Positions 24,327 to 34,204 of a stretch of DNA of 64,000 bases are shown here, one piece after another. The number at the start of each line of letters is the position of its first letter. Position 1 is the first letter of the stretch. The position numbers and the translations under genes are program-made. Below the pieces are notes generated by a model. The model was given only the letters and a program-made list of their open reading frames with translations. It was not told where the DNA came from and searched no databases. The stretch comes from Capra hircus (Eukaryota; Chordata; Mammalia; Artiodactyla; Bovidae). The stretch is from NCBI RefSeq assembly GCF_001704415.2, contig NC_030826.1, positions 62,448,816 to 62,512,815 on the forward strand, in the 5' to 3' direction.

Positions 24327-24798
24327 TGTCGGGCGGGCAGAGCAGGGGAGAGGAGTCCAAAACGGCGGTGGCTACAGACGAGGAAGGGAAAAGCCCGCGA
24401 AAATGAAACGAAAGAAGGTCCGAGGACCGGAGTGAGGACCTCAGGGGAAACAAGCAACACTCCTGGCTGGCCCAGTTTACACAGGACAGGCCCAGGGAGA
24501 GAGAAACATATACACAGAGGAGCCAGAGCCAGCTCTCTCTCTCTCCCGCGCCCTGGGGCACTCTTCTCCTCGTGTCTTTAGATCGACCTGCCCTCACGCC
24601 TGGAAGATGGATTTTCCTGCTATCTTCTAAATAAAATAGAGCTGTAACACTGAGCTGTAACACTGATTTGTCTAAGAGCTATAACATGGTCCATTCGAGA
24701 CCTGAGAACTGTGACATGCCGAGGGGGCTTTAATGTCCGTCACTCCAAATCTTTGTTGCGACGAGACAAAGAATCGAGGCACATAAACTCGCGTGACA
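24327..24798 (+). repeat. 5' LTR of the ERV
   Basis: TGTCGGG start, GTGACA end, 472 bp. Poly(A) signal AATAAA at 24630-24635, followed by short GAGCTGTAACACT and GAGCTATAACATG repeats. It aligns over its length with 31027-31529. Confidence 0.9.
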
Positions 24799-24802
24799 TC
24801 TA

Positions 24803-24820
24803 TGGTGCTGTGACTCGGAT
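24803..24820 (+). promoter_or_regulatory. Primer-binding site, tRNA-His-like
   Basis: The 18 bases TGGTGCTGTGACTCGGAT begin 4 nt after the 5' LTR. They differ at one position from the complement of the tRNA-His 3' end as I know it (TGGTGCCGTGACTCGGAT). Confidence 0.8.
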
Positions 24821-26234
24821 ATAACCTGGCTGAAACAACCTCCGCGTGGAAGAGGCCAAGCACAGCCGGAGCCCAACTCAGCGAAGCTCCCGCGGTAGAG
24901 GCGGAACGCGAAAGAAAATCCAGTGCAGGGAAAGGCCCATCCTGCTGGAAACTGGGACAGCGGAAAGCCCACGCGGCCCAGTCTCAGATCCCAGAAGACC
25001 TCCAGTTAAGGTCGGAGGTCCTCGCTCCTCTGGCTGGAGGGACATGCCTAACGAAATCTTGCTTCCTTTACAATCTCTTGTTTCTTGTTTCCTCGAACCT
25101 CCTGCGAACAGGCGGGCAGCAGGGGGCACAATTGAGGGACTCTGGAGAGGCTACTCCTCAGCGTGTCCCAAATGTGTTATCTGCTGAGCCCCAGTAGCTG
25201 TTACACAAGCCGGTGGGGTGAGCACTGGTCAGATATTTAACAAATTTTCCGGCGGGCTATGAAGGGGATCCCTTGGCACGTTTTTCCCACTGCTTTTCCC
25301 TCTTGTCCTTCAGCTCTCTCCCGGGACTCAAGCCCGGCTAAAACTAATAAAGTTCAGGCTCTGAGGTCACATTACAAAAATTCATTGAGAGTCAAAGCGA
25401 TAGATAAGAGGTAGACTTGTTAAGATTCAGAGAAAAGCGCTGCACTCTACAGGGTACTGGCCATTGAATGCGGCCTGGCTAGGTTTTGCGAGAGGGGTGA
25501 ATTCATATGCTAATGAGTGGGAGGATCATCCCAGCCATTGGGGAACCACCCACTCCTCCGTCTCTTTCACAGTGCCTTGGAGCTGTCCTGCCACCTCTGG
25601 TGTGTCTGTTGGCTTATAGATTGGAGATTACTTTTTACTTGAATTTGAGTTGTCATCTTAGACCCAGTTGATTTTAACCGGTTTACATTATCCCCTTGCG
25701 CTATGTCATTCTTTCAAAGGTTGTGCTCTGCCCCCTTGCCTCCTGTTTCATGCTCTTTTCCTGAGCCCCATCCAGACCCACAAGGTTGCCTCTACAATCT
25801 TCTGGAGAGACAACCAGAAAATAACTGGTCTTGGGAGGGAAATACTCTATAATATCCAACCCCCTACTCCTACACGGTACTGGTCACACTGGAGATCTTG
25901 GGGACGCCCAGCTCCAGTCCGGGGGTCCCAGAAGGTCATCACGCTTTGACCTGCCTAGGGATCTGATCCTCGAAAGGTTGTCACACCTCAACCTGCTTGG
26001 GGACCCGCCAGTCCCAGGGGTCCCAGGAAGTCGTCAAGCCTCGACCTGCCCAGGGACCAAATTCTCGAGAGGCCGTCATGCCTCAACCTGCCTGGGGATT
26101 CGATCTCTAGGAGGCTGTCACGCCTCAGCCTGCCTGGGGATCTGCACCCTGACCCGGGGATGCCTGGCTTTCAGGTTGCAACAGTTCTGGGTAGGATAAG
26201 CTTCAGAAAGACTCACCCCTAAGGAAGTCTACCC
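24821..26234 (+). other. ERV leader; N-terminal gag not recognisable
   Basis: About 1.4 kb separates the primer site from the first recognisable gag. No matrix or N-terminal capsid homology is visible, so the first half of gag is deleted, replaced or decayed. The last 300 bp carry the minisatellite at 25938-26160. Some of this DNA could be a later insertion, but I see no flanking duplications. Confidence 0.5.
25938..26160 (+). repeat. Degenerate minisatellite in ERV leader
   Basis: About five imperfect units of 42-53 bp repeat the pattern GTCACACCTCAACCTGC, GGGGAC/GGGGAT, then a CTCGAAAGG-like end. Unit starts are near 25938, 25981, 26033, 26076 and 26118. Confidence 0.8.
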
Positions 26235-26834
26235 ATGGAAACAAAAGGAAGCCTATTACTTGTGAGACTGTACCCAGTCTCAGCAATAACTCAGGAGCCC
26301 AGTGAGAACCCCATTGCCTTTCTGGAAAGGCTAAAGGAGGCACTCCAAAAGTTTGCCAATCTGGACTTAGACTCTTACGAGGGACAGGTGATTTTAAAGG
26401 ACAAATTCCTGTCCCAATGTGCATCAGATATCACAATTAAGTTACAACAGCTACAACAGCAGGACCCCGCTGCCTCTTTAGATGAGATGGTCCAGACAGC
26501 CACCAATACCTTTTATAACAGAGAACAGGAGAGGGAGGCCAAGGCCCAGGAGAAGGAGAGAAGGAAAGAGACAAGGCATGCCCAGATGCTGGCCGCCCTC
26601 CAGGGAAGCCCCACGGCAAACCCCGAGTCCCTGAAGGACAAGGCACGAGACAAATGCCTGATCTGTAGACAGGCGGGGCATTGGGCCAAAGAGTGTCCAA
26701 ACTGCGACAAGTCTCCTAGAATGGCTTGCCACAAATGCCATCAACTGGGACACTGGGTGGCACTCTGCCCTCGGGACCCAAGAGCCTCAAGGTCAAGGGC
26801 CAAGCCTACCCTCACGATGGTTCAACAGGACTGA
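26235..26834 (+). pseudogene. gag: ERV gag, C-terminal half (capsid C-term + nucleocapsid)
   Basis: A 199-codon open frame encodes the capsid C-terminal region, whose major-homology-like NPIAFLERLKEALQKF lies at residues 26-41. A charged EREAKAQEKERRKE linker follows (about 99-112), then two nucleocapsid zinc knuckles of the CX2CX4HX4C type at residues 141-154 and 165-178. The knuckle cysteines and histidines are all present. In the virus this part packages genomic RNA. The first ATG lies inside gag and is not the true start. Pro follows in a different frame within a few bases of the stop. Two knuckles, rather than the single one of murine-type gammaretroviruses, set this lineage apart. Confidence 0.9.
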
Positions 26835-27170
26835 AGCACCCGCTTCAGCCAGCCTGCCTGTCACAGATAACCAGCACGGGGCTGGAGCCAAGGGTGCAAC
26901 TGGATGTGGCAGGTAGGGCTGAGAATTTCTTGGTTGACACAGGGCTACCTACTCTGTCTTGCTCTCCTACTCCGGACACTTCTCCTCCCAAACCTGTACC
27001 ATTGTGGGTGCTACAGGAAAAGCAACTACTAAAAGATTCACCCGAGCACTTCTTTGTTGCTGGGAAGGACAAATATTTTCCCACCAGTTTCTAGTGGTCC
27101 CTGAGTGTCGTACTCCCTTATTGGGAAGAGATATACTCACTAAACTGGGAACCACTCTTGTGATGGGAAG
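26835..27170 (+). pseudogene. pro: ERV protease, frameshifted
   Basis: Aspartic protease remnant. The active-site DTG is at 26936-26944 in one frame, preceded by FLV. The rest of the domain, including the LLGRDIL motif near 27117-27137, is in a second frame, so an indel lies just after the active site. Retroviral protease cleaves Gag and Gag-Pol; this copy cannot be translated whole. Confidence 0.85.
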
Positions 27171-28200
27171 TTTTTCAGCCCCTAGAGCCCTGCAGATCCT
27201 GGTTACTACTGAAAAACCCATTACACCTTCAATAGAGAGGGACCAAAAACTATGGGAAGACAAAATTAACCCCCAGGTGTGGGACCGGGGGATTCCTGGA
27301 CGAGACTACCAAGCCGAACCGGTCATCATTGTCCTCCGAGATCCCACTCCGTTTCCTAACTGGAAACAATACCCTCTCAAAAGAGAAGCTCGAGAGGGTC
27401 TACAGCCTTTAATAAATAAATTCCTTGCTTGTGAGCTATTGGTCCCCACCAGTTCACCATGTAACACCCCAATCCTCTCAGTAAAGAAAAAGACGGAACC
27501 TGGCGAATGGTTCAAGATCTCCGGATCATAAATGAAGCTGTAGTCCCCCTCCATCCCACAGTACCCAACCCCTATGTAATCTTGGGAGAAATCCCACCCA
27601 GTGCCAAGTGGTTTACAGTCTTGGATCTCAAAGATGCATTTTTTTTTTGCATACCACTGGCTAAAAAATCCCAATATCTTTTTGCTTTTGAGTGGCAGGC
27701 CCCAGGAAAAAAACACCAACAGATGACTTGGACAGTATTACCTCAGGAGTTCAGAGACAGCCCCCACCTGTTTGGACAGGCCCTTAGCCGGGATCTCCTA
27801 GATCTGGACCTGGGACCTAATGGGAAAATAATACAATATGTAGATGACCTACTAATCTGCTCTCCAGATGAGAAAAATGCCCAACAACATGCAACTCAGG
27901 TTCTAAACTTCTTGGCAGAAAGAGGATACAAAGTCTCCCGTGCTAAGGCACAGATGGTCAAGTCTCCCGTGCTAAGGCACAGATGGTCGAGACAAAGGTC
28001 ACTTACCTGGCAGTTCAGATTACACACGGGTCCAGGAGGCTGTCCTCTAATCCTCCAGTTGCCCTCCCCCACGACTCAAAAACAATTGCGAGCTTTCTTG
28101 GGGCTAACTGGATATTGTAGAATCTGGATACCCAACTATGGTCTAATTGCCCAGCCCTTATAAGAAAGCTTAAAGGGACGAGATGGTTCAATCCCACTGA
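27171..28200 (+). pseudogene. pol: ERV reverse transcriptase, multiply frameshifted
   Basis: The N-terminal RT segment (to about 27520) is in one frame. The palm, in another frame, has LDLKDAFF near 27615 and the catalytic YVDD at 27837-27848. A 29-bp tandem duplication (27931-27988) and further indels follow before the LRAFLGLTGYCRIW block of the thumb (near 28088). The catalytic residues survive but the chain is broken in at least three places. Confidence 0.9.
27931..27988 (+). repeat. 29-bp tandem duplication in RT
   Basis: AAGTCTCCCGTGCTAAGGCA and the next nine bases occur twice in direct succession (27931-27959 and 27960-27988) without mismatch. The perfect identity suggests a recent event. 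It adds 29 bp and shifts the frame. Confidence 0.95.
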
Positions 28201-29393
28201 TGTGGGGAACTCCTCAAAAGAAGGCAGAGGCTACACTAAAACAGGCCTTAACTCAGGCACCTGCTTTGAGGTTGCCAGACCCAGAAAAAGCATTCCAACT
28301 TTATGTCCATGAAAGAGAGGGAATAGCCTTGGGAGTGTTAACTCAAAGGTTGGGATCTGAGCCCCAGCCTGTAGCTTACTTATCCAAAAAGGTTGATCCA
28401 ACTACCCAAGGCTGGCCCCTCTGCCTTCGAAATCTTGCAGCTATTGCAATCATGATAGAAGATGCTTTAAAACTCTCCTTCGGGGGCAAGCTAACTATTT
28501 CTACCAGCCACCAAGTAAAACAACTCCTAAATGGGAGAGGCCATTTATGGATGTCTGATCAAAAAATCCTCAGATATCAAGTAATGCTGATGGAAAATCC
28601 AGGCCTCACTATATCCCCTTGTGAGGTTCTTAACCCAGCCACCCTCCTGCCTACCCCCGAGGGCTCTCTCCCCTTTCACTTTTGTCTAGAAACCTTGGAC
28701 CACTGGACAAAACCCCGAAAAGGATTGTCAGAAGATCCTCTGACCAATCCTGAGGAAATCTGGTACACTGATGGCAGAAGCTTTGTCTTGGATGGAAAAA
28801 GAAGAGCCGAGTATGCAGTGGTCTCCAATTTTGAGACCATAGAGGCTAAGCCTCTGCCACCAGGTACTTCATCCCAATTAGCTGAGCTCATAGCCCTGAC
28901 TCGAGCTTTAGAGCTGGGAAAAGGAGAAAGAATAGCCATTTACACTGACTCCAAGTATGCCTTTCTGGTGCTACATGCACATGCTGCTATTTGGAAAAAA
29001 AGGGGCCACTTGACCACCCGAGGGTCCCCAGTCAAATATGGTGATCAAATCCTTAGGCTCTTGGAGGCAGTCCATCTGCCCGCTGAGGTTTCAGTCTCCC
29101 ACTGGAAAGGATACCACAAAGGGAGCACAGAAGTGGCGCGAGGGAACCAGGCAGCTGATCAGGTAGCTAGGAGAGCAGCGTTACAGAACCATGACTTAGT
29201 ATGGGTTGCCACCCTAGCTCCACAGACTAATTGCCAAAAACTCCTTCATATACTGAAGGTGAGACTCTTAAAGCTAAGAGCGAGGGCTTTCAAGAAGATC
29301 ATACAGTGTGGTTCCAAAAGGAGGGACTCCTTTTTCTGCCTGGGAACCTCCAATGGAAGTTGGTTAACTCCTTACATGCCACTACTCACTTAG
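28200..29393 (+). pseudogene. pol: ERV pol: RT connection and RNase H
   Basis: This 397-codon open frame is the longest in the window. It encodes the RT tether/connection region and an RNase H domain in which all four catalytic acids are visible: D191 (YTDG), E229 (LAEL), D250 (YTDSKY) and D320 (NQAADQVA). RNase H removes the RNA strand during reverse transcription. After about residue 345 the frame leaves the pol homology, which continues in another frame from 29231. The first Met is internal to pol. Confidence 0.92.
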
Positions 29394-30290
29394 GAAAAAA
29401 GGCCCTCCAAAGATTACTAAAAAGGTCCTTCAGAGGAACAGGCTTCCAAACAACTATAACAACTCCTCTTGTCCCACTTGCCAATTAAACAACCCCCAAG
29501 GAGCTCGAAGACCCCAGCTGGCCCAGCCCATCCAACGACATGGGGCCTACCCAGGAGAGGACGGGCAGATGGACTTCACCCAGATGCCAATTTCTCAAGG
29601 GTGTAAATATCTATTAGTCATGATAGATACATTCACAGGATGGATTGAAGGCTTTCCCACCCAGACTGAAAAGGCTGAGGAGGTGGTGAAAAAACTGCTC
29701 CATGAAATCATTCCAAGATTTGGTCTGCCCAGGTCATTACAAAGTGACAATGGGACATCATTTACTTCTAAGGTCACCCAAGGGGTCTCGAAAGCATTGG
29801 GCATTACTTATTATCTCCATTGTGCCTAGAGGCCTCAATCTTCGGGAAAAATAGAAAGAGCCAATCAATTCTTAAAATCAGCAATAAAAAAGATAACCCA
29901 GGAGACCTCCCTAGGATGAAAGGAGGCTTTACCGATAGCTCTCCTCTGCACCTGCATTGCCCCTAAAGAACAGCTTGGTTTTAGTCCTTATGAGATGCTA
30001 TACGGGAGACCTTTTGTTTATGTCAATGACCTCTTCCTAGATCCAGAGGTTCAGACCCTCCAGTCTTATACCATGGCGATTGGACAATTCCAACAGGATA
30101 TACGTTTGTGGGGTATAAACCAGGACCCAAAAGATTCTAAGGAGTCACCACTATATGCTCCAGGGACTCAAGTCCTAATTAAAGTCTGGAAAGATGGGTC
30201 CCCAAAAGCTTAACTCCAGCCCACATGAAAGGGCCCCTACCCTATAATACTTTCTACCCCCACAGCAGTCAAGGTACCAGGACATGACAC
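29231..30290 (+). pseudogene. pol: ERV integrase with frameshift and stops
   Basis: The zinc-binding HHCC motif is split: the HATTH part (His codon 29375) and the CPTC part (29470-29481) lie in different frames. The core triad is present as Asp (29572), Asp (29745, in SDNGTSF) and Glu (29854, in KIERAN). A TAG (29827) lies between the second Asp and the Glu, and a TGA follows at 29917. The downstream part reads the FSPYEMLYGRPF block (from about 29980) and a C-terminal segment to about 30290. Confidence 0.9.
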
Positions 30291-30342
30291 CTGGATTCAC
30301 TACTCACAAGTCAAGCCGTGGGAAAAAACAGAAGAGGACACT

Positions 30343-30558
30343 CAATACACCTGTGAGCCCCTGGGAGATCTCAGATGCCTACTCAGGGCTATAGATGAGT
30401 GCCATTCTAGGGAGATCTCAGATACCTACTCAGGACTACAGATGAGTGCCATTCTAATGAACACCCCCCAAATCAATACACCCCTGAGCCCCTGGGAGAT
30501 CTCAGATGTCTATTCAGGACTATAGGTGAGTGCCATTCTAATGAACACCCCCAAAATC
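30343..30558 (+). repeat. Three-copy direct repeat at the pol/env boundary
   Basis: Three imperfect copies of a 65-85-bp unit containing GGGAGATCTCAGAT and GAGTGCCATTCTA lie at 30343-30409, 30410-30474 and 30475-30558. The middle copy lacks the CAATACAC-type start. Confidence 0.9.
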
Positions 30559-31026
30559 TAGTTTATGGGGATAAGATTTCTCAAGATAGCTCTAAAGAGC
30601 CAACATAGCTTGACAGATTATACTCCAAAACAGACAGGAGATAGATCTTCTGATCCCTGAACAAGGAGGGACTTGAGCCATCCTGGCGATGTGAATTTAA
30701 AATGGACTAATGCCCCTACTAGTCCTAGTTATGCTACATTGATGGTGCTTATGATTCTTCCATGTGCTGTCCATTGTCTAACCTGTTTTGTCTCTGCCCA
30801 GGTCGACAAGCTAGAACATACAGTGCCAGTTCAACAAAGATGTAAAACTACAGCCGACCACGACAATATCCTTAAATGGACACTGCTATAAGGACTCTGA
30901 GGCTTGAGAGTAGCCAGAGGGGGAGGCCCAATACCCCTCTCCGTCCCAGTTCAGCAGGAAGTAGCCAGAAAGACCTCGACGCCCCTACTCCCAATGAATT
31001 GGGCCTCCCATCTCTTGAGGGGTGAA
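30559..31026 (+). pseudogene. env: ERV env remnant (transmembrane C-terminus)
   Basis: Most of env is deleted. One short frame (30673-30891) encodes a hydrophobic stretch followed by LPCAVHCLTCFVSAQVDKLE. This resembles the membrane anchor and start of the cytoplasmic tail of gamma-type Env, including the FVS(S/A)xxDKL pattern. No surface subunit, fusion peptide or disulfide-loop region is visible. A weak purine-rich stretch lies just before the 3' LTR (31016-31026). Confidence 0.65.
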
Positions 31027-31529
31027 TGTCAGGTAGGTAGAACAGGGAAAAGGAGTCCAAAATGGCGGTGGCTACAAGACAAAGAAGCGAAAAGCCCGCA
31101 AAAATGAAACAAAAGAAGGTCCGAGGACAGGAGTGAGGACCTCAGGTAAAACAAACAACACTCCTGGCTGGCCCAATTTACACAGGACAGGCCCAGAGAG
31201 AGATAAACATATACATAGAGGAGCTAAAGCCAGCTCTCTCTCTCTCCTGCGCGCTGGGGTGCTCTTCTTCCCATGTCTTTAGATTGACGTGCCCTCACGC
31301 CTGGAAGATGGATTTTCCTGCTATCTTCTAAATAAAGTAGAGCTGTAACACTGAGCTGTAACACTGATTTGTCTAAGAGCTATAACATGGTCCATTCGAG
31401 ACCTGAGAGCTATAACACGGTCTATCCAAGACCTGAGAGCTGTGACACGCTGAGGGGGCTTTAATGTCCGTCACTCCAAATCTTTGTTGTGACGAGACAA
31501 AGAATCGAGGAACATACACTCACGTGACA
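31027..31529 (+). repeat. 3' LTR of the ERV
   Basis: 503 bp, TGTCAGG start and GTGACA end, AATAAA at 31331-31336. It is longer than the 5' LTR mainly because the GAGCTATAACAYGGTCYATYC unit is duplicated at 31377-31436. Confidence 0.9.
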
Positions 31530-32444
31530 CAACGTTTTAAGGCCATGAAATTTTTTCACTTGGAGATTTCTTGAGCTTATCTGATACTTGATCAAGTCTA
31601 TTTTTGTGTCAAGGGTCAATTAACCAGGATTTAGAAGATTATCAATAAACATTTGATTGAATTTTTTTTTTTTTAAGATCATTTGATGTGAAATGGTAAT
31701 ACAAAAGACAAGCAAAATTGTGATCCATCTGACTTGGATTTATTTGGGTATTTTTTTGGAGTCCAGTCTGTGAATGACTGCCATATTAATAAACAAGAAA
31801 TGTCACAGCCATTAGCGATTTCTGGCCTCCAAATGTGAATGAGGGCTCCCCAAACTGAGCTCCAGAGGATGCTGCCACCCCCACGGTGATTGCTGAGGTG
31901 GGGGAATGCAAGAAGCAGGGTGAAGTAGGAAACAGGATGGGCCCCAGATAGCTGAGGTGCATAAGAAAGGAATGGATGCAGTGAGCCCAGAGGCTTGCAA
32001 GTTCTCACAGATGGAATGCTAACTTCCCTAACTGGATATCTGATCTTTACTGTTCAGCCAGCCTGTTCCCTTTGTTGCAAACTTGCATATAGCCTGACTC
32101 CCCCTCCTGCCTCCTTGGAGCAGTTTTCTAAGAGCTACTGAGATGCTGTCTCCTGGGGTCAGAGTCCTAAACATTCCCACCAAATAAAATCACTCTCTAC
32201 TTGCAGCTTGTGACTGTAATTTTTAGTTGACAAGTCTCATTAGCAAAGAGCACAGAGGAAAACTGTCTTCAGGGGTCACACACTTCTGCCCTTTGCCTGG
32301 GGACGTTGCAGGCCAAGTCCAAGATGCAGGCACAGCTCACTAGCCCAGACTTTCCAGGTGAAAAGCCTGGTACTCCTGCCATAGTTACAAAATGTCTTTC
32401 TCACCCTTCTGGCAGTCCTTCCTGCCCCACCTCCCTTCATCAGA
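31530..32444. other. Unassigned sequence
   Basis: 3' flank of the ERV. It holds a T run near 31661-31673 and no recognised gene. 32100-32210 contains CACCAAATAAAATCACTC, a possible old LTR-type poly(A) region. The same CCCACCAAATAAAA pattern recurs near 45850. Confidence 0.35.
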
Positions 32445-32497
32445 TCACCTTTTTTTTTTTTTTTTTTTTCCTTTTAATTGAGGTATAGTACAATATT

Positions 32498-32600
32498 CCT
32501 TGGGCAAACTCCAAGAGAGGGAGTGAGGGACAGGGAGGCCTGGCATGCTGCAGTTCATGGGGTTGCAGAGTCAGAAATGACTTGTTGACTGAACAACAAC
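32498..32600 (+). mobile_element. Short BovB 3'-end insertion with 13-bp target duplication
   Basis: A 103-bp piece of the BovB 3' end (GGACAGGGAGGCCTGG to ACTGAACAACAAC). It is flanked by exact ATAGTACAATATT at 32485-32497 and 32601-32613. The severe 5' truncation and clean duplication show target-primed retrotransposition into L1. Confidence 0.93.
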
Positions 32601-32849
32601 ATAGTACAATATTCTGGAAGTTTCAGGTGTACAACATAGTGCTTCAGAGCTTCAAACATTACATTCCCTTTACAGTTATTTCATAAAATTTTATCTATAT
32701 TCCCTGTGCTGTATGAGATATCCTTATAGCTTATTTATCTTATACATAGTTTGTATCTCTTAATCCCTTTGTCCTACCTTGCCCCTCCCCACTGGTAACT
32801 GCTAGTTTGCTCTGTATATCTGTGAGTCTGTTTTTTTGGTGGTTGTTAT

Positions 32850-33329
32850 TGTTGCAGGAAGGAGGACCCCTTCCAGGCCCTGAAACCGGCCTCTTGTTTA
32901 ACACTCGAAAATGAACTGTCCGAGGAGACACATGTGCTGACAAAGCAAGAGATTTTATTGGAAAGGGCCCCCAGGGGAGAACAGGAGGGTAAGGGAACCC
33001 AGGCGAACAGCTCTGTCACATGGCTTGCAGTCTCAGGTTTTATGGTGATAGGATTAGTTTCCGGGTTGTCTTTAGCCAATCATTCTGACTAGCCAGTCCT
33101 TCCTGGTGGTGCACACCTTGTTCAGCCAAGATGGATGCCAGAGAGGATTCTGGGAGGTGGTCGGACATGAGGTGTCTCCTTTTGACCTTTCCCGAACTCT
33201 TCTGGTTGGTGGTGGCTTGTCAGTTCCATGTTCTTTACCAGGACCTCCTGTTGTGAAACAGCTCATGCAGATGATCACTACGGTGCGTGGCCAGGGTGGG
33301 CGGTTTCAATCAGAGTGCTTCCCCGAACA
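32850..33329 (-). mobile_element. LTR (type B), minus orientation, in L1
   Basis: Reverse copy of the LTR family at 8022-8508. The ends are TG (32850) and CA (33329). The poly(A) signal reads TTTATT on the plus strand at 32954-32959. TGTTA occurs on both sides (32844-32848 and 33331-33335), one base outside the TG/CA ends, and is a probable target duplication. L1 sequence resumes directly beyond it, so it is a solo LTR inserted in L1. Confidence 0.87.
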
Positions 33330-33380
33330 CTGTTACACTCGCTAGTCTGTTGTATATTTTAGATTCCACATAGAAGTGAT

Positions 33381-33585
33381 GTCTGTCTCTTTGTGACCCC
33401 ATGGACTGGGGTCAACCATGCTCCTCTGTTCATGGGATTCTCCAGCAAGAACATTGGAGTGGATTGCCATTTCTTCCTCCAGGGGATCTTCCTGATCCAG
33501 GGATTGAACCCGCATCTCCTGCATTGCAGGTAGATTTTTTTTTTGTTGTTGTTTTTTTAACCACTGAGACACCTGGGAAGCCCCT
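33381..33585 (-). mobile_element. Bov-tA SINE with internal T-rich tract
   Basis: Reverse Bov-tA from GTCTGTCTCTTTGTGACCCC to CACCTGGGAAGCCCC. An expanded T/GTT tract near 33535-33558 replaces part of the head. Confidence 0.9.
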
Positions 33586-34204
33586 GAGGAATTTAGGATA
33601 ATGGATTCTAACTTCGTATCAAATTTTCATCCAGCAAATCAGCTGGACCTCATTCTTGCTGTTGACTGAACCTTGTTAAAAAGTACCTAAGATGCATGTC
33701 AACTTCAGACCCAGGTATAATAACATTTTCTAAGCTAGAGTAGTAGATCTTACCCTTCTCCCCACTTTTCTTTGCGTGTGTCGCCAACAGTATTCCCATG
33801 CTCCCGGTCTGATGGTTTGTTGCTTCTCCAACAGGCCAAGCTGTTCCAATGGCCCAGTCCCACAGTACCCTCCCCCACCACCTTTCTTGTCATAGAAGCT
33901 AAAAATGCCAAGGCTCGCCTCTCAGACTCTGTAGGGCTGGAGTATGGATGGGCATGTGGCCTGATCCTGGCCAACAGTTTCTGTGGGAAAGCATTTAGGC
34001 ACAATTTTTCCCCTCCTGCAGATTCAAGAGAGGAAATTCCTTTCTTGGCTAGATGTGCGAGTACCTACAGTGTTTATAAATGCTCAACTTTGTCTTTTGA
34101 CCATAAGGAAGGGATACTGCTGAGAAGCTGAGAGTAGACAAACGGAAAGTCAGAAATTGGAAAGCACCATTGTTCTCAGAGTTGTAGTTGAACCACTGCC
34201 TCTA
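33586..34204. other. Unassigned sequence
   Basis: No recognised gene. The 119-codon frame at 33772-34131 has no domain and no supporting context. Confidence 0.4.

Larger units (their letters stand above)
24327..31529 (+). mobile_element. Class I (gamma-type) endogenous retrovirus, defective
   Basis: A 7.2-kb proviral relic with two LTRs, a primer-binding site, a partial gag, a broken pro-pol and a residual env. The possible 4-bp target duplication is CAGC (24323-24326) against CAAC (31530-31533), with one mismatch. The primer site resembles the tRNA-His sites of HERV-H-type elements. By hand count the two LTRs differ at roughly 9% of aligned bases, much of it CpG decay, plus a duplication in the 3' LTR. 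Frames change repeatedly through pro-pol and stops occur in integrase. It cannot encode a functional virus. It belongs with the gamma/epsilon-like ERVs; the exact bovine family is not assigned. Confidence 0.93.
32445..33382 (-). mobile_element. L1 3' end, interrupted twice
   Basis: A minus-strand L1 3' end begins after a T run (32449-32470) with TTTTAATTGAGGTATAGTAC. It passes TTTCAGGTGTACAACATAGTG, a GGTAACTGCTAGTTTG block and GTATATTTTAGATTCCACAT. A BovB 3' piece (32498-32600) and an LTR (32850-33329) are inserted in it, and a Bov-tA abuts its right edge. Confidence 0.88.

Noticed and set aside
25938..26160. Regular repeats as a possible array with spacers
   Set aside because: The whole unit is repeated with gradual divergence and no unique spacers; a degenerate minisatellite.
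28200..29393. 397-codon frame as a possible domesticated host gene
   Set aside because: It is the RT connection/RNase H part of the ERV, starts at an internal Met, and its end leaves the homologous frame. No sign of a host promoter or separate retention.
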